Shown: positions 24,169-32,360 of the stretch, in pieces
Numbering within the stretch: position 1 is the first letter of the stretch
Layout: the number at the start of each line of letters is the position of its first letter
From: Streptomyces regalis
GTDB taxonomy: Bacteria; Actinomycetota; Actinomycetes; Streptomycetales; Streptomycetaceae
Reading direction: 5' to 3'
Length of the DNA stretch: 64,000 bases
Assembly (NCBI RefSeq): GCF_001509475.1
Contig: NZ_LLZG01000069.1
Location: 62,001 to 126,000 of the forward strand
The notes under the pieces: generated by a model
What the model was told of the DNA's origin: nothing
The model's database searches: none
The model's input: the letters and a program-made list of their open reading frames with translations, nothing else
Position numbers and translations under genes: made by a program

Positions 24169-25549
24169 GCAGGGACTTGGTCTGGAGGTACTCGGCCAGG
24201 CCGTGCGTGCCGAGTTCGCGGCCGACACCCGACTGCTTGTAACCGCCGAAGGGTGCGAGCGGGTTGAAGCGGCCGCCGTTGATGTCGACCTGCCCGGTGT
24301 CCATACGGCGCGCGAAGGCCACCGCCTCCGCCTCCTCACCCGCCCAGACGGCGCCCGCGAGGCCGTAGACCGTGCCGTTGGCGATCCGCAGGGCGTCCTC
24401 CTCGTCCTCGTACTTCAGGATCGACAGGACCGGGCCGAAGATCTCCTCCTGCGCGATGGTCATCTCGGGCGTCACGTCGGCGAAGACGGTCGGGCTGACG
24501 AAGTAGCCCTGCTCGCGCGGCGCTTCGGTACCGCCCGCGACCAGCCGCGCCCCTTCGGCGACGCCCTTCTCGACGTAGCCGAGCACCCGCTCCTGCTGCT
24601 TGGCGCTCACCACCGGCCCGATGCGCTCGCCGTACTTCGCGGCGGCGGCCGCGGCCAGCTCCACGGCCTCGTCGTACTGGTCCCGGTGCACCAGCATCCG
24701 CGTCCACGCGCTGCATGTCTGCCCGGAGTTGGACATGACGTTGGCGACGCCGACGTTGACGGCCTTGGCCAGGTCGGCGCTCGGCAGGATGACGTTGGCG
24801 GACTTGCCGCCCAGCTCCAGGGCGACCTTCTTGATCGCCGCTCCGGCCACCGCGGCGATCTGCCGGCCGACGGCCGTGGAGCCGGTGAAGGAGACCAGGT
24901 CGACGCCCGGGTGCTCGGCGAGCGCCTGGCCCGCGACCGGGCCGCGACCGGTGACCAGGTTGAAGACGCCCGCAGGGACGCCGGCCTCGTGCACCGCCTC
25001 GGCGAAGAGCTGGGCGACCAGCGGGGTGTCCTCGGCGGGCTTCAGCACCACCGTGCAGCCCGCCGCCAGCGCGGGGGCGGCCTTGGCGACGATCTGGTGG
25101 AGCGGGTAGTTCCAGGGCGTGATGGCGCCGACCACGCCGATGGGCTCGTGGTGGACGGTCGAGTTGCCGACCTTCTCCTCGAAGGCGTACGTCGCCGCCA
25201 GCTCGGCGTACGAGCCCGCGACCGCGATCGGCACGCCCGCGTGCACCCCCTGCGAGAACTTCAGCGGCGAGCCGAGCTCCGCGGTGACCGTCTCGGCGAT
25301 CTCGTCCTTGCGGGCCTCCAGTACGTCCCGGAGGGCGGCCAGCCGCGCGGCCCGTTCGGCGGGCGGGGTCGCGGCCCAGCCCGGGAGGGCGGCGCGGGCG
25401 GCCCGTACGGCGGTGTCGACGTCCTCGGCGGTGCCGGCCGGGACCCGGCCGATGACCTGCTCGTCGGCCGGGTTGACCACCTCGATCACGTCCCGGCCCG
25501 CAGCGGGGTGCCAGGCGCCGTCGATGTACATGCCGTCGTGTGCCTTCAT
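24161..25549 (-). CDS. NAD(P)-dependent aldehyde dehydrogenase
   Basis: The 462-residue enzyme begins at ATG 25549 with GGAGG 7 bp upstream. Cofactor-site motif TPWNYPLHQ is at 144-152, FTGSTAVGRQ at 221-230, catalytic Glu245 in LELGGKS and catalytic Cys279 in NSGQTCSAWTRM. It resembles the broad-range aldehyde dehydrogenases that oxidise aliphatic or aromatic aldehydes. It is first in an operon with the alcohol dehydrogenase. A 19-bp palindrome 39 bp upstream matches the one beside the TetR gene at 18936. Confidence 0.94.
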   Translation of the reverse strand: MKAHDGMYIDGAWHPAAGRDVIEVVNPADEQVIGRVPAGTAEDVDTAVRAARAALPGWAATPPAERAARLAALRDVLEARKDEIAETVTAELGSPLKFSQGVHAGVPIAVAGSYAELAATYAFEEKVGNSTVHHEPIGVVGAITPWNYPLHQIVAKAAPALAAGCTVVLKPAEDTPLVAQLFAEAVHEAGVPAGVFNLVTGRGPVAGQALAEHPGVDLVSFTGSTAVGRQIAAVAGAAIKKVALELGGKSANVILPSADLAKAVNVGVANVMSNSGQTCSAWTRMLVHRDQYDEAVELAAAAAAKYGERIGPVVSAKQQERVLGYVEKGVAEGARLVAGGTEAPREQGYFVSPTVFADVTPEMTIAQEEIFGPVLSILKYEDEEDALRIANGTVYGLAGAVWAGEEAEAVAFARRMDTGQVDINGGRFNPLAPFGGYKQSGVGRELGTHGLAEYLQTKSLQF

Positions 25550-25588
25550 TGCGCTTCCTCCAGGGCGGGCCACAGTCATCCGGCTCAT

Positions 25589-25607
25589 AAACTAGCGGCG
25601 TTAGTTT
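25589..25607. promoter_or_regulatory. TetR operator upstream of the ALDH-ADH operon
   Basis: AAACTAGCGGCGTTAGTTT is a 19-bp palindrome with the same AAAYTAGC...GYTAGTTT frame as 18890-18908. The similarity implies that the TetR protein encoded at 18936 also controls this operon. Confidence 0.72.
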
Positions 25608-25655
25608 TTGTGCGCCAGCCGTATCGACGTGTGCTCCGGCGCACGGCCCATGACA

Positions 25656-26129
25656 TCAGAAGTCGACGCGCGCCTCGTCGTCCACCCTCGCCACCGCCTC
25701 CTGGCCGAAGGCCTTCTCGTAGGCGCGGCGGATCTCCTCGATCTTGCGGTCGCTGCTCTGCGCCTGCGTGCGCGGATAGAGCAGGATCAGCTCGTACGAC
25801 CGCTCCTTCTCGATCGTGCCGTTCACGTCCCGCCACTGCCCGCGCCCGCTCTGCACCGTCAGCCCGTCCGGAAAGTCCGGCGTGACCTCCTTGTCGACGA
25901 ACGCCATGAACTGCTTGCCGGTGACGGCCGGACCGCCGTCGGGGCGCGCGGTGCCGAAGAACAGCTGCGTCTCGACGTACGGCTCCCCCCGGGACGGCGC
26001 GGAGGACGCGGCGGCCGGCGACGGGGTGGCGCTGTCGTCGAGGTTGGCGTACGCGGTCGGCGCGCCGACGGCCAGCAGCAGACCGGACACCGTCAAGGCG
26101 GCCCGGGTTCGGGTGAGTTGCACAGTCAT
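25656..26129 (-). CDS. Secreted DUF3574 protein
   Basis: The 157-residue protein has a signal peptide (RAALTVSGLLLAVGAPTAYA, residues 9-28), a short Ser/Pro/Ala linker and a DUF3574 domain from about 50. Marks are YVETQLFFGTARPDG, FMAFVDKEVTPDFPDGLTV and GQEAVARVDDEARVDF at the end. DUF3574 has no assigned activity that I know of. It lies 30 bp downstream of the ABC ATPase gene only in the sense of opposite order (both minus strand, ATPase upstream is at 26160), so it could be co-transcribed with it. Confidence 0.85.
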   Translation of the reverse strand: MTVQLTRTRAALTVSGLLLAVGAPTAYANLDDSATPSPAAASSAPSRGEPYVETQLFFGTARPDGGPAVTGKQFMAFVDKEVTPDFPDGLTVQSGRGQWRDVNGTIEKERSYELILLYPRTQAQSSDRKIEEIRRAYEKAFGQEAVARVDDEARVDF

Positions 26130-26159
26130 GTGCCCATACGTACCTGTTCCGGGCGAACT

Positions 26160-27509
26160 TCACTCCTCCAGATCGGGCAACCGCGCCGGCGCCGGGCAGA
26201 TGCGTTCCCCGTGCTGGTCGAAGACGAACAGGTGGGCGAGGTCGACGAGGAGAGGGACCTGCATGCCGTGGCGGAAGTCGATGTCGGGCGTGGTGCGGAC
26301 GATGAGGTCACCGGGGAGGCGGCCCTCGGGCGGCGCCGGATCGGGGGCGGCGTCGGCCGACTGGTCGAGGACCACGACCGGCCCGGCGCGCAGGGCGCCC
26401 GCGCGTTCCCGCAGCCGGTCCAGGACCGTGCCGTCCCGGCCGCCCGCACGGCGACGGCGCCTCGTGGGCCGGGCCGCGACACGCGGCGCTTCGAGGTCGG
26501 GTACGACCGCGGGGCGCGAGCCGGTGTTGAAGTGGACGAGGACCTCGTGCCCCTGGAACTCCACGTGCTCGACCAGGCCGGTGATGTGCACCTCGCCGGG
26601 GCCGGCCGCGGAGGGTTTGGCGATGCGGACCGCCTCGGAGCGCAGGCCCACGATGACCTCGCGGCCCTGCTGGACGCGGAGCAACTGGTGGTCCAGGGAC
26701 AGGGGTTCGGGCAGGCGGAGGTACTGCTTGCCGAGGCTGATGGTCATGGCGCCGTCGAGCGGGGCGCGTACGACACCGCGCAGGAGGTTGATGCGCGGGA
26801 TGCCGATGAAGGCGGCGACGAAGACGTTGCGGGGCAGGGCGTACACCGAGCGCGGGGTGCCGACCTGCTGCAGGACGCCACCGCGCAGGACGGCGACCCG
26901 GTCGCCGAGCGACATCGCCTCGGCCTGGTCGTGGGTGACGTACACCGTGGTGACGCCCAGCTTCCGGGTGAGCCCGGAGATCTCGGCGCGCAGGTGGCCT
27001 CGGAGCTTGGCGTCGAGGTTGGACAGCGGCTCGTCCATCAGGAACGCGGTGGGGTGGCGGGCGATGGCCCGGCCCATGGCCACGCGCTGGCGTTCACCGC
27101 CGGAGAGCTGGGCGGGGAAGCGGTCGAGGAGGTCCTCGATGCCCAGCATGCGGGCGGTGGCGTCCACGCGGGGGCGCGGGTCCGCGCCGGGTGCCTCGAT
27201 GCGCAGCGGGAAGCCGATGTTGTCGCGGCTGGTCATGCTCGGATAGAGGGCGAAGTTCTGGAAGACCATCGCCATGTGCCGCGCGGCGGGCAGCAGGTCG
27301 TTGGCGTACTCGCCGTCCAGCAGCAACTCGCCCTCGTCGATCTCCTCCAGACCGGCGATCATCCTGAGCACGGTGGACTTGCCGCAGCCGGAGGGCCCGA
27401 GCAGGACGAGGAACTCACCGGGCTCGATGTCCAGCGAGAGCCGGTCCACGACGCGGACGCCTCGCGTATAGGACTTGCTCACGTCGTGCAGAGAGATGGC
27501 GCGTGTCAT
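26160..27509 (-). CDS. Orphan carbohydrate-type ABC transporter ATPase (MalK/MsiK/UgpC-like)
   Basis: The 449-residue ATPase has Walker A GPSGCGKST at 38-46, the signature LSGGERQRVAMGRAI near 135, Walker B FLMDEPLSNLD near 158 and H-loop VTHDQAEAMSLG. A C-terminal regulatory TOBE-type domain follows from about 240, with a charged insertion PTRRRRRAGGRD near 345. Normal family length is 360-400, so the C-terminal part is extended. No permease or binding-protein gene is nearby; like MsiK it may energise several sugar importers encoded elsewhere. ATG 27509 chosen because the motif series begins there. Confidence 0.9.
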   Translation of the reverse strand: MTRAISLHDVSKSYTRGVRVVDRLSLDIEPGEFLVLLGPSGCGKSTVLRMIAGLEEIDEGELLLDGEYANDLLPAARHMAMVFQNFALYPSMTSRDNIGFPLRIEAPGADPRPRVDATARMLGIEDLLDRFPAQLSGGERQRVAMGRAIARHPTAFLMDEPLSNLDAKLRGHLRAEISGLTRKLGVTTVYVTHDQAEAMSLGDRVAVLRGGVLQQVGTPRSVYALPRNVFVAAFIGIPRINLLRGVVRAPLDGAMTISLGKQYLRLPEPLSLDHQLLRVQQGREVIVGLRSEAVRIAKPSAAGPGEVHITGLVEHVEFQGHEVLVHFNTGSRPAVVPDLEAPRVAARPTRRRRRAGGRDGTVLDRLRERAGALRAGPVVVLDQSADAAPDPAPPEGRLPGDLIVRTTPDIDFRHGMQVPLLVDLAHLFVFDQHGERICPAPARLPDLEE

Positions 27510-27547
27510 GGCTGCTGCCCCCGAGGGCTGATTCAGGCGCCAGGGTG

Positions 27548-27648
27548 TGTCCGGCGGATCATGCCGGCGACGCGGTGCCTGGCACGCGCATCTGCCGCGT
27601 TGTCGTCGGTCTGCACTGTTTCTTGCAGCCGGCCTGATCCGCCGGACA
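27548..27648. repeat. 101-bp element bounded by perfect 14-bp inverted repeats (MITE-like)
   Basis: TGTCCGGCGGATCA at 27548-27561 is the exact reverse complement of TGATCCGCCGGACA at 27635-27648. The 73-bp interior has no open frame of note. It lies in the 286-bp gap upstream of the ABC ATPase gene. I recall similar GGCGGATCA-type repeats in other Streptomyces intergenic regions, but this could not be searched. The rest of the gap shows nothing else. Confidence 0.75.
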
Positions 27649-27795
27649 GGCCCTGGTGCTCCGCGGTCGGTACGCCTCGTGCGGGTCGTACGGGGCGTGT
27701 GGGTCACGGAAGCTAACGGAATGTAGGCGGCCGGGGAAGAGACTGGACAGGACCGGACGCCTGGGTCCAGCAAGTGAGAAGGCGGACGCCCGGAT

Positions 27796-28734
27796 TCAGC
27801 GCGGGCCGAGCACCTGGAAGAGCCGGCCAGGCGCCTGGGGGAACTGGTCGAGCGTTTGGGCGGCCTGGGGCACAGCCGGCCGCAGGGCTTCGGGGATCAC
27901 CACCCGGGATGACTCGGGGGTCGCCGTCGCGGGCGACTCGGGAATCCCCGCCCGGGACGGCTCAGGAACCCCCATCCGGGACGGCTCAGGAACCCCCGTC
28001 CGAGACGGCTCGGGAATCGCCGTCCGGGACGCGTCCGGGGTCGCCGTCCGGGGCGGCTCGCGGGTCGCGGTCAGGTGGGCGAAGACCACCACGTTGCTCG
28101 TGTAACCCACTCGCCTGCTGAACAGGCCACCGCAGGTGATCACGCGGAGTTCCGGGCGCCGGGTCGGGCCGTAGACCTCCTTGTCGGGGAAGCCCGCCTT
28201 GTCGTAGACCTTCACCCGGTCCACGGTGTACACGGCGGTACGGCCGTCCGCGCGCCGCGCCTCGATCTTCTTGCCGGGCTTCACCGAGGCGAGCCCGGCG
28301 AACACGGCGGCACCGGTCGTGGTGTCGCGGTGGCCGACGGCGATGGCGGTGCCGGGCTCGCCGGGTGTGGGGCCGCCCTTGTACCAGCCGATGATGTTCG
28401 GTTTGTCGATGGGGGGCGTCTCCAACTCCTCGTTCGCGTCGAGCCCGAGGCCCATGATCGGGGCGTCGATGCCCAGGGCCGGGATACGGACGGACGTGGG
28501 CCTCGAGCGCGGCAAGGGGCGGGGCGGGGGTGTCGGCCCGGCGGAGGAGTCGGCGTGGGCGGGGTCCGCGGCCAGGGTGCCGGGGCCGTGGGTACCGTCC
28601 GGCGCGGTCGGCGTGCCATGTCCGTCACACCGCACCACCACCAGTACCAGGACGACCGCAAGCACGGCCGTCCTGGCAAGGCGGTAGGCGCGGGTCCGGT
28701 ACCAGCGCCTGCGTCTGCGCCTACGCGGCACCAT
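27796..28734 (-). CDS. Class F sortase with C-terminal PEPSR repeats
   Basis: The 312-residue membrane-anchored transpeptidase has a basic N-terminus, one membrane helix (residues about 19-34) and a Pro/Ser linker. The sortase domain runs from about 80, with His135 (VGHRDT), Cys201 (VITCGG) and Arg207 or Arg208 before VGYTSNVVVFAHL. After the domain comes an unusual tail with repeated PEPSR/TGVPEPSR units (residues about 222-275). The start overlaps the preceding surface-protein gene by 14 bp. Upstream in-frame ATGs at 28761 and 28773 are alternatives. The neighbouring gene is the natural candidate substrate. Confidence 0.88.
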   Translation of the reverse strand: MVPRRRRRRRWYRTRAYRLARTAVLAVVLVLVVVRCDGHGTPTAPDGTHGPGTLAADPAHADSSAGPTPPPRPLPRSRPTSVRIPALGIDAPIMGLGLDANEELETPPIDKPNIIGWYKGGPTPGEPGTAIAVGHRDTTTGAAVFAGLASVKPGKKIEARRADGRTAVYTVDRVKVYDKAGFPDKEVYGPTRRPELRVITCGGLFSRRVGYTSNVVVFAHLTATREPPRTATPDASRTAIPEPSRTGVPEPSRMGVPEPSRAGIPESPATATPESSRVVIPEALRPAVPQAAQTLDQFPQAPGRLFQVLGPR

Positions 28735-29374
28735 CGGGCCGCCGGCGGGTCCTGCGGACATATGCGGTGCCACCGACGGCGACCAGGCCCACGGCTGCCG
28801 CGGCGGTCACCGGTGCGTACGCGGCCGCGGTGTCGACGAGGCCACCACCGCCCGCGTGCACACCGCCCTTCGGGCCGTGGTCGCCGCGCCCCCATCCCTC
28901 GTCGTGGTGCTGGTGGTCCTCGATGCGCCCCTCCGGACCCTTCCTTCCTTCCCGCCTGTCGCCGCACTTGACACGGAAGAGCTTTCGCTTGGTGTTGGTG
29001 ACGTCCACGGTCCAGGTGATCATGTACTGCCCGTCCGCCAGCCCCAGCAAGTCGGTGTGACCGGCGCCCCCTGCGAGCTGGATGGTGCCGGTGACGGTAG
29101 CGGCACTGGGCAGCGGAGGCTGCGGCGTGATCGTGTACTCGATCGAGGGGAGAGTGTCGAAGTTGACGGCGTCGAGGTAGAACCTGCAGACCACCGCCTC
29201 GTCATCCGGCGTGCCGTAGGGCATGCCCTCGCCATGGATCCGGATGTCGCCGTTCGCCTGGGCCGACGCGGTCGGCGCCGCCACCCACGACGCGCCCGCC
29301 GCGGCAAGGGCGGTGAGGACGACAGTGGCGCCCGCACGGGCGCGGAAGCTTCGTGAGGGTGTCAGGGTGGGCAT
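28721..29374 (-). CDS. Secreted membrane- or wall-anchored protein, candidate partner of the class F sortase
   Basis: The 217-residue protein has a signal peptide (residues 13-39, ending ASA), an extracellular beta-rich domain from 40 to about 140, and a charged His/Gly-rich spacer. A hydrophobic helix TAAAAVGLVAVGGTAYV and the basic tail RRTRRRPDGAA complete it. This layout is that of a sortase substrate, but no LPXTG-like motif is present before the helix; the segment reads GGGLVDTAAAYAP. It overlaps the sortase gene, so joint production is certain in principle; anchoring is inference. Confidence 0.8.
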   Translation of the reverse strand: MPTLTPSRSFRARAGATVVLTALAAAGASWVAAPTASAQANGDIRIHGEGMPYGTPDDEAVVCRFYLDAVNFDTLPSIEYTITPQPPLPSAATVTGTIQLAGGAGHTDLLGLADGQYMITWTVDVTNTKRKLFRVKCGDRREGRKGPEGRIEDHQHHDEGWGRGDHGPKGGVHAGGGGLVDTAAAYAPVTAAAAVGLVAVGGTAYVRRTRRRPDGAA

Positions 29375-29473
29375 ACACGCTCCTCAGATTCAGACGATTT
29401 TCATACAAATCGTTCTTTCGCCTGACTCTGCTTCACGTGCACGGCGACTCGCCGCACGAGGCCCGGCGCGTCG

Positions 29474-30709
29474 TCAGATCCCACTCGTCCGGCGGAATCG
29501 CGAGCGCTTCGGCCGCTCCCGCACGCCCGCCCCGGGCCCCTCGGGCCGCCCCGGCGTACGCAGCGCTGTCCCTGCCGACAGCAGCAACAGCGCCCCCAGC
29601 ATCACGAACGGCGCCGCCACCCCCGCGATGCCGGCGACCAGGCCGGCCGACGCCGGGGCGGCCACCTGGCCGAGGCGGTTGCCGGTCAGGCGCAGGGCGA
29701 GGGCGGTGGAGCGGGCGCCGTCGGGGGCCGCCTGGACGACCGTCGTCATGGACAGCGGCTGGCCGACACCGAGGCAGAAACCCAGCACCGCCAGCATCAG
29801 GGCCAGCGCCCACACCGGCACCGGCAGTGCGATCCCGGCGCAGAGCAGGGCCGCCAGCAGACAGGTCACGGTCAGCAGCAGGGTGCGGCCGAGCAGCCGC
29901 AGCAGGGGCGTCAGGACCAGCCGGCACGCGATGGTGGCCGCCGCGCGCAAGCTGAGCAGCACGCCGATCACGGAGGGCGCGATGCCCCGGTGCTCGCCGA
30001 CCACCGGGAGGTAGGCGGTGAGGATGTCGGTCGCGGACAGCACGGCGAGGCTGATGAAGATGCCGGCGGGCACGCCCCGGGCACGCAGGATGCGCTGCAC
30101 GGGCACCCGTTCGCCCTGTTCCTTGCGGGACTTGGACGTCGTACGGCTCTCTATGCGCCACAGCGAGGTGAGCGCGACCGCGCCGCCCGCGCCCGCCACC
30201 AGCAGCGCGAAGGCGCTCGTGCCCGCCATGTCCCGGCCGCCGATCAGCGCGCCCGCGGCGATCGGGCCGACCAGCTGGCCGAGGGAGGCGCCGATGGTGA
30301 AGTGGCCGAAGTTGCGGTCCTGTTCGTGCGGGGCGGACTGGCGGGCGACGAGCGACTGGGCGCCGATGACGAAGCAGAGGTGGCCGAGGCCCATCACACC
30401 GCTCCAGACCGCCATCGCCCAGAGGGAGTTGGCGATGCCGCTCAGCGCGCAGCCGCCCGATATCAGCACGACGCCGACGGGCAGCAGCGGCGCACAGCGG
30501 CCGTGGTCGGTGCGGCGGCCCAGCGGGACGGCGGCGAACAGCGGGAGCAGGGCGTACACACCCGCGATCACACCGATCGCCCGCTCGTCCGCGCCCAGCG
30601 CAAGGGCCCGGTAGGACACGGCGGGCCGGGCCATCGACACCGCCCCCTGCGCGAAGCTGAAGGCGATGACCAGGCGGAGCAGCCAGCCGCGGTTCCCACC
30701 GGGCCTCAT
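29474..30709 (-). CDS. Major facilitator superfamily transporter (12 TM)
   Basis: The 411-residue protein has about twelve hydrophobic helices and an MFS loop motif near PLGRRTDHGRCAPLLP (residues about 66-81). The ATG at 30709 lies 9 bp after GGAGG. An in-frame TTG at 30727 would add six residues but overlaps the ribosome site. It follows the CitMHS gene on the same strand by 21 bp, so the two are probably one operon. The substrate is unknown; the drug-exporter type is suggested by the helix pattern and an acidic cytosolic centre. Confidence 0.87.
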   Translation of the reverse strand: MRPGGNRGWLLRLVIAFSFAQGAVSMARPAVSYRALALGADERAIGVIAGVYALLPLFAAVPLGRRTDHGRCAPLLPVGVVLISGGCALSGIANSLWAMAVWSGVMGLGHLCFVIGAQSLVARQSAPHEQDRNFGHFTIGASLGQLVGPIAAGALIGGRDMAGTSAFALLVAGAGGAVALTSLWRIESRTTSKSRKEQGERVPVQRILRARGVPAGIFISLAVLSATDILTAYLPVVGEHRGIAPSVIGVLLSLRAAATIACRLVLTPLLRLLGRTLLLTVTCLLAALLCAGIALPVPVWALALMLAVLGFCLGVGQPLSMTTVVQAAPDGARSTALALRLTGNRLGQVAAPASAGLVAGIAGVAAPFVMLGALLLLSAGTALRTPGRPEGPGAGVRERPKRSRFRRTSGI

Positions 30710-30730
30710 GGAAGTGACCTCCCTCAAGGG

Positions 30731-32161
30731 TCAGATGATGCCGAACAGAATGCCTGCCCCGAGGACCACCAGGGATGTCAGCGCGGCCCACTTGACCACG
30801 AACCTGGTGTGGTCGCCGAACTCGACCTTCGCCATGCCGACCAGGACGTAGACGGCCGGCACGAGCGGGCTCGACATGTGCAGCGGCTGGCCGATGAGCG
30901 AGGCGCGGGCGATCTCCAGGCTGGAGACTCCGTGGGCCTGTCCGGCCTCCGCGAGCACCGGGAGGATGCCGAAGTAGAAGCCGTCGTTGGACATGAAGTA
31001 CGTGAACGGGATGCTCAGCAGACCGGTCGCGAGCGCCATGTGCGGGCCCATGCCGTCGGGGATGTTGCCCACGACCCACTTGGCCATGTGGTCGACCATG
31101 CCGGTGCCCTGCAGGACGCCGGTGAAGACGGCGGCGGCGAAGACCATGCCGGAGACGTTGAGGACGTTCTCGGCGTGGGCGCCGAGGCGGGCCTTCTGGT
31201 CGGGCATGTGCGGGAAGTTGACGGTGAGTGCGAGGGCAGCGCCGAGCAGGAACAGCACCGGGATCGGCAGCCACTCCATGATCATGGCGGTGAGCAGCGT
31301 GACCGTGAGCAGCGCGTTGAACCAGTACAGCTTGGGGCGCAGCGTGGTCCGGTTCGGGTCGAGGACCTGCATCTCGGGCTCGTCGTCGTCGGCGTCGGCA
31401 GCGGCGCCGGCGCCGCCGGTGGGCAGGGAGCCCTTGCCCGTGCCGTTGCCCTTGCCGGCGCCGGCGCCGGCGCCGGCGCCGACCAGGACGGTCTCGGACT
31501 CCTTCTCCTCGGCCTTCTCCTCCACCAGGACCTCGTCCAGCGTCAGCACGCCGAGCCGCTTGCGCTCGCGGCGGCCGAGGACGTAAGAGAGCGCGAAGAC
31601 GAACAGCAGGCCGACGGCGAGGGCCGGGATCATCGGCACGAAGATGTCGCTGGCGTCCAGCTTCAGCGCGGTGGCGGCGCGGGCGGTCGGGCCGCCCCAG
31701 GGCAGCGTGTTCATCACGCCGTTGGCCATGGCGGCGACACCGGTCATCACGACCAGGCTCATCTTCAGGCGCTTGTACAGGGGGTACATCGCCGAGACGG
31801 TGATCATGAAGGTGGTCGAGCCGTCGCCGTCGAGCGACACGATGGCCGCGAGGAGGGCGGTGCCGACGACGATGCGCAGCGGGTCGGCCTTGCAGAACTT
31901 CAGGATGCCTCGAACGATCGGGTCGAAGAGGCCGACGTCGATCATCACACCGAAGTAGACGATCGCGAACATCAGCATTGCCGCGGTGGGGGCGAGGCTG
32001 GTGACTCCGTCGATGACGTAGTCGCCGAGCTTCGCTCCCTTTCCGACGAACACACAGAAGAGTGCGGGGATCAGCACGAGCGCCGCGATCGGCGACATCT
32101 TCTTCATCATGATCAGGACCAGGAAGGTCGCGATCATGGCGAAGCCAAGAATGGTCAGCAT
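30731..32161 (-). CDS. CitMHS-family divalent metal-citrate transporter
   Basis: The 476-residue carrier starts MLTILGFAMIATFLVLIMMK and has about eleven helices. Family motifs include SLDGDGSTTFMITVSAMYP near 115 and SIPFTYFMSNDGFYFGILPV near 390. CitMHS members import citrate complexed with Mg, Ca or Fe; the S. coelicolor homologue I recall (SCO1710) takes Fe- or Ca-citrate. The cytosolic loop near residues 225-270 is a long low-complexity acid and Gly/Ala segment encoded in part by a GCCGGC repeat. The 199-bp gap upstream (32162-32360) holds its promoter; no two-component regulator gene is adjacent. Confidence 0.92.
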   Translation of the reverse strand: MLTILGFAMIATFLVLIMMKKMSPIAALVLIPALFCVFVGKGAKLGDYVIDGVTSLAPTAAMLMFAIVYFGVMIDVGLFDPIVRGILKFCKADPLRIVVGTALLAAIVSLDGDGSTTFMITVSAMYPLYKRLKMSLVVMTGVAAMANGVMNTLPWGGPTARAATALKLDASDIFVPMIPALAVGLLFVFALSYVLGRRERKRLGVLTLDEVLVEEKAEEKESETVLVGAGAGAGAGKGNGTGKGSLPTGGAGAAADADDDEPEMQVLDPNRTTLRPKLYWFNALLTVTLLTAMIMEWLPIPVLFLLGAALALTVNFPHMPDQKARLGAHAENVLNVSGMVFAAAVFTGVLQGTGMVDHMAKWVVGNIPDGMGPHMALATGLLSIPFTYFMSNDGFYFGILPVLAEAGQAHGVSSLEIARASLIGQPLHMSSPLVPAVYVLVGMAKVEFGDHTRFVVKWAALTSLVVLGAGILFGII

Positions 32162-32360
32162 GAGTGGATACCTAACGTTCGCCCTTGAACATCCCACGAG
32201 GGCCGGGGGTGCGACGACGTTAGGTCTCTTCAAGTGGCGTTAACAAGACGTTGACGTGCGAGCAATAAGCGCAAAACTGCTGGTCAGGGCTTTGCGCTGC
32301 TCACAGCATCGTCGTGGTGGCCGGTTTCGCTCAAGTTCCGCCGCGCGATGTCCGCGCCGG

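Noticed and set aside
25612..25645. GTGCGCC...GGCGCAC hairpin as a terminator of the DUF3574 gene
   Set aside because: The stem is short and weak, and in the direction of that gene it is followed by an A-rich stretch rather than T residues.
27890..28070. About 24-bp repeats in the sortase gene as a CRISPR or promoter array
   Set aside because: They are in-frame codon repeats giving PEPSR units, with no spacers.
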